DNA of 64,000 bases from Allobosea sp. TND4EK4. GTDB taxonomy: Bacteria; Pseudomonadota; Alphaproteobacteria; Rhizobiales; Beijerinckiaceae. The notes below the pieces were generated by a model. The model was not told the origin of the DNA. It was given only the letters and a program-made list of their open reading frames with translations, and ran no database searches. The stretch lies in assembly GCF_900156025.1 (NCBI RefSeq), contig NZ_FTMO01000001.1:248001-312000 (forward strand), in the 5' to 3' direction. The position numbers and the translations under genes were made by a program. Of this stretch, positions 8,801 through 18,184 are shown one piece after another (the first letter of the stretch is position 1; each line of letters starts with the position of its first letter).

Positions 8801-8826
8801 GCGCGGATGGTGATAGGGGCGACGGT

Positions 8827-9474
8827 CTACCCCTGCGGGCGCGCCTCCGCAAGCCGCGCGGCATAACGGGCCATCAGATCGACCTCGAGATGGACCGGGT
8901 CGCCTTCCTTGCGCAGCCCCCAGGTCGTGACCGAGAGCGAATGCGGGATCAGCAGCACCGTGAAGACTTCTCCCTCGACACTGTTCACCGTTAGCGAGGT
9001 GCCGTCGAGGCAGACCGAGCCCTTGGTCGCGACGAAGCGCATCAGCGCCTCCGGCGCGCGGATGTGGAAGCGCGCAGTGGCGCCCCAGGGTTCGTCCGGA
9101 TCGGCCGCGATCGGCTCGATGCGGGCGATGGTCGCGACGCCGTCGACATGCCCCGTCACGAGATGGCCGCCGAGCTCGTCCCCCACCTTCAGCGAGCGCT
9201 CGAGATTGATCCGCGTGCCGGCCTCCCAATCCGCGACGGTCGTCTTGGCCAGCGTCTCGGCCGCGGCCTCGACCTGGAAGACGCAGCCCGGCTGGCCGTC
9301 CGCACGCTCGCGCAGCGCGGTCACGGTGAGGCAGACGCCGGCGCAGGCGATCGAGGCGCCAAGCTCGATGCCGCGCGCCTCATAGGGGCTGGCGATGGCG
9401 AGCCGCTTCAGGCTCGGCCCCTTGCGCTCGGCCTCCACGACCTCACCGATGGCGGTGACGATGCCGGTGAACAT
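8827..9474 (-). CDS. ribE: Riboflavin synthase, alpha chain
   Basis: A 215-residue enzyme that dismutates two lumazines into riboflavin. It shows the two tandem lumazine-binding barrels: the first begins [12 protein letters not shown], and the second contains GDELGGHLVTGHVDGVATI (from about residue 97). ACAGVCLTV and KGSVCLDGTSLTVN are the matching substrate-loop motifs in each half. The ATG at 9474 overlaps the ribD stop (TGATG), so ribD and ribE are coupled. Confidence 0.95.
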   Translation of the reverse strand: MFTGIVTAIGEVVEAERKGPSLKRLAIASPYEARGIELGASIACAGVCLTVTALRERADGQPGCVFQVEAAAETLAKTTVADWEAGTRINLERSLKVGDELGGHLVTGHVDGVATIARIEPIAADPDEPWGATARFHIRAPEALMRFVATKGSVCLDGTSLTVNSVEGEVFTVLLIPHSLSVTTWGLRKEGDPVHLEVDLMARYAARLAEARPQG

Positions 9475-10604
9475 CAGCCTCTCCTCACGAAATGCTCGAA
9501 GCGGTCGTCGCCGATCAACTCGGTCTCCGCAAGGCGGTAGAGATCGGGGCTGGTCAGCGCGCGCGCAAGGTCGGGCCGCACCGCGACGACGCCCTCGCTC
9601 CCGAGCGCGCGCGGCGAGGTCGACACGATGACCTCGTCGGCGAGGCCGGCCAGCGCCAGCTTCTCGCCGATCCGCGGGCCGCCTTCCGAAAAGACGCGGG
9701 TGATGCCGCGGGTGCCGAGCAAGCTCAGCGCCTCGGCGAGGTCGAGACGGCCATCCGCGCCGGCGGAGACGCGCATCACCTCGACGCCGGCTGCGGCCAG
9801 CGCCAGCTCGGGTCCGACCGGAGCGCCTTCCGCCGCGATCACCCAGACCGGCACCTCATGAGCCGTGCGCACGAGGGTCGAAGCCAGAGGCAGCTTGAGG
9901 TGGCTGTCGAGAATGACGCGCACCGGCGAGCGCGCTTCCAGCCCCGGCAGACGCACCGTGAGCTGCGGATCGTCCGCCAGAACCGAGCCGATGCCGAGCA
10001 TGATCGCGTCGTGATGAGCCCGCTGGAGGTGGACCCAGGCCGAGGCCTGGGCGCTCGAAACCCTGATCGGCGTGCCGCCGGGGCCGCCGGCATAGCCGTC
10101 CGCCGTGCGCGCGATCTTGAAGGTCACCATCGGCCGGCCCTGCGTCACCCGCAGCACATGGCCGCGATGGGCGCGCTGCGCCTGATCTTCGAGAACGCCG
10201 GTCACCACCTCCAGCCCCGCGGTGCGCAACAGGGCGTGGCCGAGCCCGGCGATGAAGGGATTGGGATCGGCCATCGCCGAGACCACCCGCATCACGCCGG
10301 AAAGGATGGTGTGCTCGACGCAAGGGATGCCGCCGCGCACCGAGCGATGCGAGCAGGGTTCGAGCGTGACATAGAGCGTGCCGCCCATCGCCGCGGCGCC
10401 TGCGCGCGAGAAGGCGTGGGCCTCGCCATGGGGGCGCCCGCCGAGCTGGGTCAGGCCGCGCGCGACGACCACTGGCCCGTCCGGCGTGTCCTGCGTGACG
10501 ATGGCGCCGACCGAGGGGTTGGGCCAGGTCGCGCCGAGATGGCGCGCGCCATAGCTCAGCGCTTGCGCCATGTAGGCGCGGTCGACGGCAGTCCGGTCAG
10601 TCAT
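9474..10604 (-). CDS. ribD: Bifunctional riboflavin biosynthesis deaminase/reductase RibD
   Basis: A 376-residue two-domain enzyme. The N-terminal cytidine-deaminase-like domain (about 1-150) has HGEAHAF and [15 protein letters not shown] as zinc site. The C-terminal reductase domain (about 155-370) has [17 protein letters not shown] and [12 protein letters not shown] for NADPH and substrate. The two zinc cysteines are separated by ten residues, where the usual PCSHHGRTPPC form has eight, and the linker lacks the GRTPP segment. The ATG at 10604 lies inside the end of nrdR (8-base overlap), replacing a longer frame with a non-conserved head. Confidence 0.94.
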   Translation of the reverse strand: MTDRTAVDRAYMAQALSYGARHLGATWPNPSVGAIVTQDTPDGPVVVARGLTQLGGRPHGEAHAFSRAGAAAMGGTLYVTLEPCSHRSVRGGIPCVEHTILSGVMRVVSAMADPNPFIAGLGHALLRTAGLEVVTGVLEDQAQRAHRGHVLRVTQGRPMVTFKIARTADGYAGGPGGTPIRVSSAQASAWVHLQRAHHDAIMLGIGSVLADDPQLTVRLPGLEARSPVRVILDSHLKLPLASTLVRTAHEVPVWVIAAEGAPVGPELALAAAGVEVMRVSAGADGRLDLAEALSLLGTRGITRVFSEGGPRIGEKLALAGLADEVIVSTSPRALGSEGVVAVRPDLARALTSPDLYRLAETELIGDDRFEHFVRRG

Positions 10605-11088
10605 CGGTCCGGTCGGGTGGCGCGATCGCGCCCTCCTCCACCGTGCCGAGCTGGCCGAGCAGCTCCTCGAAATCCTTGGCCTCGCGGAAGTTCTTGTAGA
10701 CCGAGGCGAAGCGCACATAGGCGACGTCGTCGAGGCCCTTGAGCCCTTCCATCACCAGTTCGCCGATCGTCGGGCTGGCGATCTCGGCCTCGCCGGAGCT
10801 TTCGAGCTGGCGGACGATCCCGTTGACCATCCGCTCGATGCGCTCGGGCGCGACCGGGCGCTTGCGCAAGGCATGCGCGATCGAGGTCTCCAGCTTGTCG
10901 CGGTCGAAGGGCGTGCGCCGTCCGGAGCGCTTCACCACCGTCAGTTCGCGCAACTGCACGCGCTCGAAGGTGGTGAAACGGCCGCCGCAATCGGGGCAGA
11001 CGCGGCGGCGGCGAATCGAGGCGGAGTCCTCGGTCGGCCGGGAATCCTTCACCTGCGTGTCGAGGGAGCCGCAATAGGGACAGCGCAT
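10597..11088 (-). CDS. nrdR: Transcriptional repressor NrdR
   Basis: A 163-residue repressor of ribonucleotide reductase genes that senses ATP/dATP. The N-terminal zinc ribbon is complete (Cys3, Cys6, Cys31, Cys34) and is followed by an ATP-cone domain (about 49-139, starting [16 protein letters not shown]). Target NrdR boxes would lie upstream of nrd genes outside this window. It sits 39 bases after glyA and overlaps ribD, the usual alphaproteobacterial arrangement. Confidence 0.96.
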   Translation of the reverse strand: MRCPYCGSLDTQVKDSRPTEDSASIRRRRVCPDCGGRFTTFERVQLRELTVVKRSGRRTPFDRDKLETSIAHALRKRPVAPERIERMVNGIVRQLESSGEAEIASPTIGELVMEGLKGLDDVAYVRFASVYKNFREAKDFEELLGQLGTVEEGAIAPPDRTDD

Positions 11089-11127
11089 GCCGGTTGGCCA
11101 GCCTTTCTCGGAACCCTCAGGCGATCC

Positions 11128-12426
11128 TCAATAGATCGGGAAGCGCCCCGTCAGCGCCTTGACCTTGGCGGCCACGGCCTGCTCGTTTGCGGCATTGCCC
11201 TCTTCCCCACTGGCCGAGAGGCCGTCCAGCACCTCGGCGATCAGCTCGCCGACCTGCTTGAACTCGGCGACGCCGAAGCCGCGCGAGGTGGCGGCCGGCG
11301 TGCCGAGGCGAACGCCGGAGGTGGTCATCGGCTTCTCGGGGTCGAAGGGGATGCCGTTCTTGTTGCAGGTGATGTGGGCGCGGCCGAGCGCGGCTTCCGC
11401 CGCCTTGCCGGTCAGCCTCTTGGAGCGCAGATCGACCAGCATCAGGTGGTTGTCCGTGCCCCCGGTGACGAGGTCGAAGCCCTTCGACTTCAGCGTCTCG
11501 GCCAGCGCCTTGGCGTTGGCGACCACGGCATGGGCATAGGTCTTGAAGTCGGGCTGCAGCGCCTCGTGGAAGGCCACGGCCTTGGCGGCGATGACATGCA
11601 TCAGCGGGCCACCCTGGATGCCGGGGAAGATCGCCGAATTGAACTTCTTCGCCAGCGCCTCGTCATTGGTCAGGATCATGCCGCCGCGCGGGCCGCGCAG
11701 CGTCTTGTGCGTCGTGGTGGTGACGACATGGGCATGCGGGAACGGCGAGGGATGGGCGCCGCCGGCGACGAGCCCGGCGAAATGCGCGATGTCGACCATG
11801 AAATAGGCGCCGACCTTGTCGCAGATTTCCCGGAAGCGGGCGAAGTCCCAGTGGCGGGCATAGGCCGAGCCGCCGGCGACGATGACCTTGGGCTTGTTCT
11901 CGACCGCGAGGCGCTCCAGCGCGTCATAGTCGATGAGCTGGTCGGCGACGCAGACGCCGTAGGAGACGACGTTGAACCACTTGCCGGACTGGTTGACCGG
12001 CGCGCCATGGGTCAGGTGCCCGCCGGCGGCGAGGTCGAGGCCCATGAAGGTGTCGCCCGGCTGCATCAGCGCCATGAACACGCCCTGATTGGCCTGGCTG
12101 CCGGAGTTCGGCTGGACATTGGCGAAGGAGCAGCCGAACAGGCGGCAGGCGCGCTCGATCGCCAGCTTCTCCGCGATATCGACGAACTGGCAGCCGCCAT
12201 AATAGCGCCGGCCCGGATAGCCCTCGGCGTATTTGTTGGTCATCACCGAGCCCTGCGCTTCCAGCACGGCGCGGGAGACGATGTTCTCGGAGGCGATCAG
12301 CTCGATCTCGTCGCGCTGACGACCGAGCTCCAGTTCGATGGCGCGCGCGATCTCGGGATCGACATCACCGAGCGAGGCGCCGAAGAAGGAGTTCGAGAGG
12401 TGCTTGTCCAGCGCGGCTTCGGTCAT
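11128..12426 (-). CDS. glyA: Serine hydroxymethyltransferase
   Basis: A 432-residue PLP enzyme that interconverts serine plus tetrahydrofolate with glycine plus 5,10-methylene-tetrahydrofolate, the main entry of one-carbon units. The PLP lysine is Lys241 in [31 protein letters not shown] and [11 protein letters not shown] are the usual substrate and cofactor motifs. The start ATG 12426 has AGGAG upstream. It is the first gene of the leftward glyA-nrdR-rib-nusB-thiL run. I saw no glycine riboswitch ahead of it. Confidence 0.97.
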   Translation of the reverse strand: MTEAALDKHLSNSFFGASLGDVDPEIARAIELELGRQRDEIELIASENIVSRAVLEAQGSVMTNKYAEGYPGRRYYGGCQFVDIAEKLAIERACRLFGCSFANVQPNSGSQANQGVFMALMQPGDTFMGLDLAAGGHLTHGAPVNQSGKWFNVVSYGVCVADQLIDYDALERLAVENKPKVIVAGGSAYARHWDFARFREICDKVGAYFMVDIAHFAGLVAGGAHPSPFPHAHVVTTTTHKTLRGPRGGMILTNDEALAKKFNSAIFPGIQGGPLMHVIAAKAVAFHEALQPDFKTYAHAVVANAKALAETLKSKGFDLVTGGTDNHLMLVDLRSKRLTGKAAEAALGRAHITCNKNGIPFDPEKPMTTSGVRLGTPAATSRGFGVAEFKQVGELIAEVLDGLSASGEEGNAANEQAVAAKVKALTGRFPIY

Positions 12427-12560
12427 GTCCGGCTCCTGAGGGAAGGCCAGTCGGTGGCGGCCCGTCGCGGCGTCCCTATCACGCGCGCCGGGGCTGTCCA
12501 AGCCATCAATCGCCGCAGCCGGACGGCTCCGGCCTGACGGCTCGCCTGCCGGCGCAGGCC

Positions 12561-12594
12561 GTTCCCTTTTCGCGCGCGATGCTCTAAAGCGCGG
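12561..12594. repeat. Possible dispersed intergenic motif (GATGCTCTA type), copy A
   Basis: The stretch GTTCCCTTTTCGCGCGCG followed by ATGCTCTAAAGC resembles a short motif ending in GATGCTCTAG that is common between genes in Methylobacterium-like genomes (recollection, not a search). A second, differently degraded copy lies at 40101-40138. It falls in the divergent glyA/cfa spacer. Confidence 0.4.
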
Positions 12595-12689
12595 CCACCG
12601 GCGGCACCGGTCAAGACAGCGGCTTCTGCGGCCCGCGATGCGAGAGCGGACTCGCAGCGCTGGCGCTACCGCTTCGCGAGGACATCCCG

Positions 12690-13946
12690 ATGGAACGCCT
12701 TCTGCGTGCCGCCCTGTCGCAGCTCGTGACGAGGGGCAACCTCCGCGTTACCCTGCCTGACGGCCGCAGCTTCACCTTCGGCGATGACACGGGGGATCCC
12801 GTCGCGATCCGCTTCGCCGACGCCAAGGCGGTGCTCGGCTTCCTGACCGATCCCGAGATGCAGCTCGGCGAGCTGTTCATGAACCGGCGGCTGATCGTCG
12901 AACAGGGCACAATCTACGACTTCCTGGCGCTGGTGCTGGCCGGCGCCCGCGGCCAGCCGGCCGCATGGTGGGAGCGCGGGCTCGACCGGGCCCGCTTCCT
13001 GCTGCGCCACGTCACCACGCGCAACACGCGAGACCGCTCGCGCGACAACGTCGCCCGTCACTACGACCTCGACGACCGGCTCTATGCCCTCTTCCTCGAC
13101 GAGGACTGGCAATATTCCTGCGCCTATTTCGAGCAGCCGGACCAGTCGCTCGACGACGCCCAGCTCGCCAAGAAGCGGCACATCGTCGCCAAGCTCCTGG
13201 TGGAGCCGCATCACCGCGTGCTCGATATCGGCTGCGGCTGGGGCGGGATGTGCCTTTATCTGACCGAGACGGCGAAGGCGCGCGAGGCCTTTGGCGTCAC
13301 CCTCTCGACCGAGCAGCTGGAGGTCGCCCAGCGGCGCGCGGCCGAACGCGGCGCGAGCGAGCGGGCGCGCTTCGCTCTGCAGGATTACCGGGACGTCACC
13401 GGCACCTTCGACCGGATCGTCTCGGTCGGGATGTTCGAGCATATCGGCCCGCGCTTCTTCTCGGGGTATTTCGAGACCTGCCATCGCCTCCTCGACGAGA
13501 ACGGCGTCATGCTGCTGCACACGATCGGCTGCTCGGACGGGCCGAACCACCCAAACCCCTGGCTCAACCGCTACATCTTCCCCGGCGGCTATCTGCCCTC
13601 GCTGTCCGAGATGATGCCGGCGATCGAGAAAGCGGGCCTCGTCGTCACCGATGTCGAGATCCTGCGGCTGCATTACGCAAAAACGCTGCAGCATTGGCGC
13701 GAGCGCTTCATGGCGCGGCGCGACGAGGCGCTGGCGCTCTATGACGAGCGCTTCTGCCTGATGTGGGAATTCTACCTGGCGATGAGCCAGACCGCCTTCG
13801 AGTATCAGGACGTCGCAGTGTTCCAGGTGCAGCTCGTCAAGCGGCAGGAGGCCGTGCCGCTGACGCGCGACTACATTGCCCAACGCGAAGCGAGGCTGCG
13901 CGAGGCCGAGAGCGGGACGGCGCTGCGCGTGGCGGAGCGGGGCTGA
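12690..13946 (+). CDS. cfa: Cyclopropane-fatty-acyl-phospholipid synthase family methyltransferase
   Basis: A 418-residue SAM-dependent enzyme that adds a methylene bridge across double bonds of membrane phospholipid acyl chains. The N-terminal lipid-binding domain (about 1-115) precedes a Rossmann methyltransferase domain with [10 protein letters not shown] (177-186). [27 protein letters not shown] and the later [14 protein letters not shown] and [11 protein letters not shown] segments are family marks. It starts at ATG 12690 after GAGGA and is divergent from glyA. It could be a close paralogue of Cfa with another alkyl acceptor. Confidence 0.9.
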   Translation: MERLLRAALSQLVTRGNLRVTLPDGRSFTFGDDTGDPVAIRFADAKAVLGFLTDPEMQLGELFMNRRLIVEQGTIYDFLALVLAGARGQPAAWWERGLDRARFLLRHVTTRNTRDRSRDNVARHYDLDDRLYALFLDEDWQYSCAYFEQPDQSLDDAQLAKKRHIVAKLLVEPHHRVLDIGCGWGGMCLYLTETAKAREAFGVTLSTEQLEVAQRRAAERGASERARFALQDYRDVTGTFDRIVSVGMFEHIGPRFFSGYFETCHRLLDENGVMLLHTIGCSDGPNHPNPWLNRYIFPGGYLPSLSEMMPAIEKAGLVVTDVEILRLHYAKTLQHWRERFMARRDEALALYDERFCLMWEFYLAMSQTAFEYQDVAVFQVQLVKRQEAVPLTRDYIAQREARLREAESGTALRVAERG

Positions 13947-14000
13947 CCGCGCCGCATGCAGGTTCCAAACCGGCGCATGCGGCGTTACCGTCGCAAGCGC

Positions 14001-15341
14001 ATGCGCCCTCTCCTGCTCTCGATTCTGGCCCTGCTGATGGCCGCTCTGAGCGGCTGCGGCGACGATTTCGACACCGACCAGGCGCGGCTGTGCCGGCAGG
14101 CGATCCCGCCGCTGAACCAGGATGGGGCCCGCATCGAGATCGAGCGGACCGCCACCGGCCCGTTCAGGCGGGCGCTGCGCATCTATTATCTCGTGCAGAT
14201 CGGCAATGGCATCGCCCGCCAGCGCAGCGTCGATTGCCTGTTCGGCACCCGCGAGAACGGCCTGGGGCGGCCTCAGCTGATCGGCATCGCCGCGGACGGG
14301 CGCCCGCTGCCCGATGCGAGCTTCTATTTCCTGAGGCGCTTTTATCTTGAGGATCGCGGGGATCCGCCGCCCGATCCGGCGGTCGGCGCAGTGCAGGATC
14401 TTCCCGCCATGCCGTCGGCCCTCGCCTATGGCGTCCAGCAGGGCCTGAACGCCCTGCCCTCGGCCGCGATTTACAGCCTCCTCGCCTGCGCCTATGCGCT
14501 CGTCTACGGCCTGACCGGGCGCATCATCCTGTGCTTCGGAGAGTTCGCGGCGCTGGGCGCGCTGGCGTCCGTCGTCGGCGTGGCGCTGCTGCTCTCGCTG
14601 GCTGTTTCGACGCCTCTGACGGGGCTGGCCGTCGCCTTCGTCGTGGCGGTCCTGGTCGCGGCGCTGCACGGTTTTGCGATGGGCCGCTATGTGCTGCGGC
14701 GACTGGAGCGCTCGAGCGGCCAGCAGATGCTCATCGCAACGATCGGCCTCGCCATCGGGCTCTCGGAATATCTGCGGCTGATGCAGGGGCCGCAGTTGCG
14801 CTGGCTGCCACCGGTCTTCAACACGCCCGTCCCCATCGCCCATGCCGGCGCCTTCGTCGTCACGCTCAATCCGATCGCGACGCTGCTGACGCTGGTCGGG
14901 CTGGGCGCGACGCTCGGCCTCGTGCTGCTGATCCGCCATACGGCCTATGGCCGTGCCTGGCGTGCAGTGGCGGACGATGCGCCCACGGCCTCGCTCTTCG
15001 GCGTCGATCCGCGCGCCGTGCACGATGTCGCGGTGATCATCGCCTGCGCGCTCTGCGGCATGGCGGGCGTGGTGGTCACCGCGATTTATGGCGGCATGGG
15101 GTTCGCAGGGGGCTTCTCCCTGGGGTTAAAGGCGCTGGTCGGCGCGATCCTCGGCGGCATCGGCTCGGTTCCGGGCGCGGCTCTCGGCGGTCTTTTCATC
15201 GCGCTGTTCGAGGCCGGCTGGTCTTCCGCCTTTCCGATCGAGCAGCGTGACCTCGCCGTCTACCTCCTGCTCGCGGTCGTGCTGATCTGGCGGCCGGGCG
15301 GCTTCTTCGGCGACCGCGAATTGACGCCGCGCCAGGTTTGA
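14001..15341 (+). CDS. LivH-type ABC permease fused to an N-terminal lipoprotein-like domain
   Basis: A 446-residue protein. Residues 1-18 form a lipoprotein signal ending AALSG with Cys19. Residues 20-138 are a soluble stretch with two further Cys (31, 79) and no family I recognise. From about 140 the protein becomes a branched-chain amino acid ABC permease of the LivH class, with about eight helices, LTGRIILCFGEFAALGAL near its start and GGFSLGLKALVGAILGGIGSVPGAALGG near its end. I start at ATG 14001, which places the signal peptide at the N-terminus; an upstream ATG at 13956 adds an Arg-rich tail. No LivM, ATPase or binding protein gene is adjacent, so partners must lie elsewhere. Confidence 0.8.
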   Translation: MRPLLLSILALLMAALSGCGDDFDTDQARLCRQAIPPLNQDGARIEIERTATGPFRRALRIYYLVQIGNGIARQRSVDCLFGTRENGLGRPQLIGIAADGRPLPDASFYFLRRFYLEDRGDPPPDPAVGAVQDLPAMPSALAYGVQQGLNALPSAAIYSLLACAYALVYGLTGRIILCFGEFAALGALASVVGVALLLSLAVSTPLTGLAVAFVVAVLVAALHGFAMGRYVLRRLERSSGQQMLIATIGLAIGLSEYLRLMQGPQLRWLPPVFNTPVPIAHAGAFVVTLNPIATLLTLVGLGATLGLVLLIRHTAYGRAWRAVADDAPTASLFGVDPRAVHDVAVIIACALCGMAGVVVTAIYGGMGFAGGFSLGLKALVGAILGGIGSVPGAALGGLFIALFEAGWSSAFPIEQRDLAVYLLLAVVLIWRPGGFFGDRELTPRQV

Positions 15342-15356
15342 CCGCAGCTTGCCGCC

Positions 15357-16613
15357 ATGAGCCGCTCGACGACAGACGATTTCGCCATCACTCCCGCCGA
15401 CATCGACGCCGCAGCCCGGCGCATCGCCGGTCATGTGCTGCGCACGCCGCTGGTGCCGGCCCCGCGCCTCTCCGAACTGACCGGGGCGACCGTGCTGGTG
15501 AAGCACGAGAACATGCAGGCGACGGCCTCCTTCAAGGAGCGCGGCGCGGTGAACAAGCTGCTCTCGCTCAGCGAGGCGGAACGGGCGCGCGGCGTCATCG
15601 CGATGTCCGCAGGAAACCACGCGCAGGCCGTGGCCTATCACGCCAGGCGCTTCGGCATCCCCGCGACCATCGTGATGCCGGAGACCACGCCACTGGTGAA
15701 GGTCGAGAACACGCGCGGCCACGGCGCGCGCGTCGTCCTGCATGGCGAGACGCTCTACGAATCCGCCGAGAAGGCGCATGAGCTGGCCGGCAGCGAGGGA
15801 CTGGTCTTCGTCCACCCCTATGATGACGCAGCCGTCATGGCGGGACAGGGCACCGCGGCGCGGGAGATGCTGGCGGACGAGCCCGACCTCGACGTGCTGA
15901 TCATCCCGCTCGGCGGCGGCGGGCTGATGGCGGGCAACGCGGTGGCGGCCAAGGCGATCAAGCCCGGCATCGAGCTCATAGGCGTCGAGGCCGAGCTTTA
16001 CCCCTCCTTTTCCAACGCGATCCACGGGCACGACAGGCCGATCGGCGGCGCGACCCTGGCCGAGGGCATCGCGGTCAAGACGGTCGGGCGGATGACGCTG
16101 CCGATCGTCTCCAGCCTGGTCTCGGACATCGTGCTGGTCGGGGAGGATCTGATCGAGCGCGCCGTCAACGCCTATGCCTGCCTGCAGCACACGCTGGCCG
16201 AGGGCGCGGGCGCCGCGGGGCTCGCGGCCATGCTGAAGGAACCCGAGCGCTATGCCGGACGCAAGGTCGGCCTCATCCTCTGCGGCGGCAATATCGACAC
16301 CCGCCTGCTGGCAGCGATCATGGTGCGCGAGCTGGAGCGTGAGGACCGCATCATCGCCTTCCGTCTGACCTCCAGCGACCGGCCTGGGCTGCTCGGCAAG
16401 ATCGCGAGCCTGCTCGGCACTGAGGGCGCCAATATCCTCGAGGTCAGCCATGGCCGCCTCTTCCTCGACGTCCCGGCGAAGGGCGTGACGCTGGACGTCA
16501 CCGTCGAGACCCGCGGCGAAGCGCATTCGCGGGCGATCGAGGCGGTTCTGGCGGAAAACGGCTTCGCGCCGCGGCGGATCCTGCCCCGCGGTCTTGCGGA
16601 ACCGGCGCGCTGA
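15357..16613 (+). CDS. ilvA: Threonine ammonia-lyase with C-terminal ACT domain
   Basis: A 418-residue PLP enzyme that deaminates threonine to 2-oxobutyrate (and often serine to pyruvate). Lys60 in TASFKERGAVNKL is the PLP lysine; a glycine loop IPLGGGGLMAGN binds the phosphate. The last ~90 residues (from RIIAFRLTSSDRPGLLGKI) form a single ACT domain for amino-acid regulation. This short-form layout resembles catabolic TdcB/ACT-type enzymes as much as biosynthetic IlvA, so the pathway role is open. It follows the permease fusion by 15 bases and is probably in the same transcript. Confidence 0.9.
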   Translation: MSRSTTDDFAITPADIDAAARRIAGHVLRTPLVPAPRLSELTGATVLVKHENMQATASFKERGAVNKLLSLSEAERARGVIAMSAGNHAQAVAYHARRFGIPATIVMPETTPLVKVENTRGHGARVVLHGETLYESAEKAHELAGSEGLVFVHPYDDAAVMAGQGTAAREMLADEPDLDVLIIPLGGGGLMAGNAVAAKAIKPGIELIGVEAELYPSFSNAIHGHDRPIGGATLAEGIAVKTVGRMTLPIVSSLVSDIVLVGEDLIERAVNAYACLQHTLAEGAGAAGLAAMLKEPERYAGRKVGLILCGGNIDTRLLAAIMVRELEREDRIIAFRLTSSDRPGLLGKIASLLGTEGANILEVSHGRLFLDVPAKGVTLDVTVETRGEAHSRAIEAVLAENGFAPRRILPRGLAEPAR

Positions 16614-16666
16614 TCAAACATTATGGTTCGGGCCGCAGTTCGCGGCGCGATGGAGACGAGCGTTCG

Positions 16667-17146
16667 ATGAGCGATACCCGCTACGGCACCACCCGGCAGC
16701 CGCTTTCGGCGCTGGATGCGCAGCCCTACCAGAACACCAGCGGCGTGCTCGGCGCCCGGCTGTTCGCCTGGATCGTCGATATCGTCGTGCTGTTCTTCCT
16801 CGGCTGGATGGTCTTCTTCCTGCTGTTGCTGCTCGGCGTGGTGACGTTCGGAGCGACCTGGTTCCTGATCCCGGCCGCCACAGTCGCGACGGCGCTCGGC
16901 TACGCGGCCCTGACGATCGGCGGCAGCCGGCAGTCCACCTGGGGCATGCGCGTCGCCGGGCTGAGGGTCGAGACCGCCAATGGCGGGCGCCCGGACGGGA
17001 TCGTCGCAGCCGTGCATGCGCTGTTCTTCTATGTCGCGGCCGGCACCGTGGCGCTCTGGCTGCTGGATGTCGCCTGCGGCTTCTTCCGCGCCGATCGGCG
17101 CCTCGGCCACGATCTGCTGACCGGGCTGGTCGTCGTCAGGGCCTGA
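16667..17146 (+). CDS. RDD family membrane protein
   Basis: A 159-residue inner-membrane protein with the RDD fold. [19 protein letters not shown] holds the Arg-Asp pair of the first helix, [14 protein letters not shown] follows the second/third helix, and [14 protein letters not shown] closes the domain. RDD proteins have been linked to ion or small-molecule transport, but the role of this subgroup is unknown. A GGAGACGAG site precedes the ATG. It lies between ilvA and bpt on the same strand. Confidence 0.85.
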   Translation: MSDTRYGTTRQPLSALDAQPYQNTSGVLGARLFAWIVDIVVLFFLGWMVFFLLLLLGVVTFGATWFLIPAATVATALGYAALTIGGSRQSTWGMRVAGLRVETANGGRPDGIVAAVHALFFYVAAGTVALWLLDVACGFFRADRRLGHDLLTGLVVVRA

Positions 17147-17255
17147 CGCAAGACGTGCCACGGCCGCGCCATCGTGCCCCGGCCATGATCGCCGCTTGTT
17201 GCCGCCGCGCGGGCTGCTACACTCGCGCGGCGAAGCTTTGCCGGAGTCCGTCGAC

Positions 17256-18029
17256 GTGACGCGCCCGTTGCGGGATGCCCCGCAATTCTACCTGACATCT
17301 CCGACCACGTGCCCCTATCTGCCGGGTCGCGAGGAGCGGAAGGTGTTCACCCATCTGGTGGGCCCACGCGCGCCGGACCTCAACAACGTCCTGTCCCAGG
17401 GCGGCTTTCGGCGCTCGCAGAGCATTGCCTACCGCCCGGCCTGCGAGACCTGCCGTTCCTGTGTCTCCGTCCGGGTCCCGGTGGAGGATTTCCGCTGGTC
17501 GCGCGGCTTCCGCAAGGTGCTGGCGCGCAATGCGGATCTGGTCGGCGAGGTGCGCCCGCCCCAGCCGAAATCGGAGCATTACTCGCTGTTCCGCTCCTAT
17601 CTGGACATCCGCCATCCCGATGGAGGCATGGCGACGATGACGGCGCTCGATTTCGCGATGATGATCGAGGACACCCATGTCGAGACTGGCCTGATCGAGT
17701 ATCGCCGGCGCGGCCCCGATTCCGGCTTCACCGGGCGCGGCCAAGGCGACCTCTTCGCCATGGCGCTGACCGATACGCTGAACGACGGGCTGTCGATGGT
17801 CTATTCGGTGTACGATCCCGGGCTGGAGGCGCGATCGCTCGGCACCTTCATGGTGCTCGACCATGTCCTGCGCGCCCGCAAGCTCGGCCTGCCTTACGTC
17901 TATCTCGGCTATTGGGTCGAGGGCTCGCCCAAGATGGACTACAAATCACGCTTCCTGCCGCAGGAGCGGCTGATGCCGCAGGGGTGGGAGCGTGTCGAGC
18001 GCAACGACCTCGCCTCCGACGACGCTTGA
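17256..18029 (+). CDS. bpt: Aspartate/glutamate leucyltransferase (bacterial arginyltransferase homologue)
   Basis: A 257-residue enzyme that transfers leucine from Leu-tRNA to N-terminal Asp or Glu, marking proteins for ClpAP in the N-degron pathway. It has the ATE/Bpt N-terminal cysteine region ([21 protein letters not shown] and [18 protein letters not shown]) and the C-terminal GNAT-like part ([40 protein letters not shown]). I chose the GTG at 17256 ([13 protein letters not shown], with GGAG upstream) over an unsupported longer frame from 17196. Confidence 0.93.
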   Translation: MTRPLRDAPQFYLTSPTTCPYLPGREERKVFTHLVGPRAPDLNNVLSQGGFRRSQSIAYRPACETCRSCVSVRVPVEDFRWSRGFRKVLARNADLVGEVRPPQPKSEHYSLFRSYLDIRHPDGGMATMTALDFAMMIEDTHVETGLIEYRRRGPDSGFTGRGQGDLFAMALTDTLNDGLSMVYSVYDPGLEARSLGTFMVLDHVLRARKLGLPYVYLGYWVEGSPKMDYKSRFLPQERLMPQGWERVERNDLASDDA

Positions 18030-18184
18030 GACGGCCGGCTGGCGCCCCGACGCGACAGCAGCGAAGCAGAACGTTAACCAACCGGGCGGCGATGCAGCCT
18101 CGGGCGGTGGCTTCCGCGGCAAACTTAAGAGTAAATCAAGCGGAGGTCGCGGAAGGTTCCCGGACGTTATTCCTGGGGGAATCC

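Noticed and set aside
8644-8826. FMN riboswitch or leader upstream of ribH
   Set aside because: The conserved RFN element motifs are not seen; the structure is a simple nested palindrome of the dispersed type.
12427-12689. Glycine riboswitch upstream of glyA
   Set aside because: I could not find the tandem glycine-aptamer core or a following expression platform; the spacer is only GC-rich sequence with a GATGCTCTA-type motif.
13956-14000. Upstream in-frame ATG giving an Arg-rich extension of the lipoprotein-permease fusion
   Set aside because: It would place 15 residues with seven Arg ahead of a clean lipoprotein signal that starts at 14001.
12666-15023. 785-codon open frame on the minus strand across cfa and the permease fusion
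   Set aside because: It runs across two real genes and a gap, with no motif, and is explained by GC bias at third positions.
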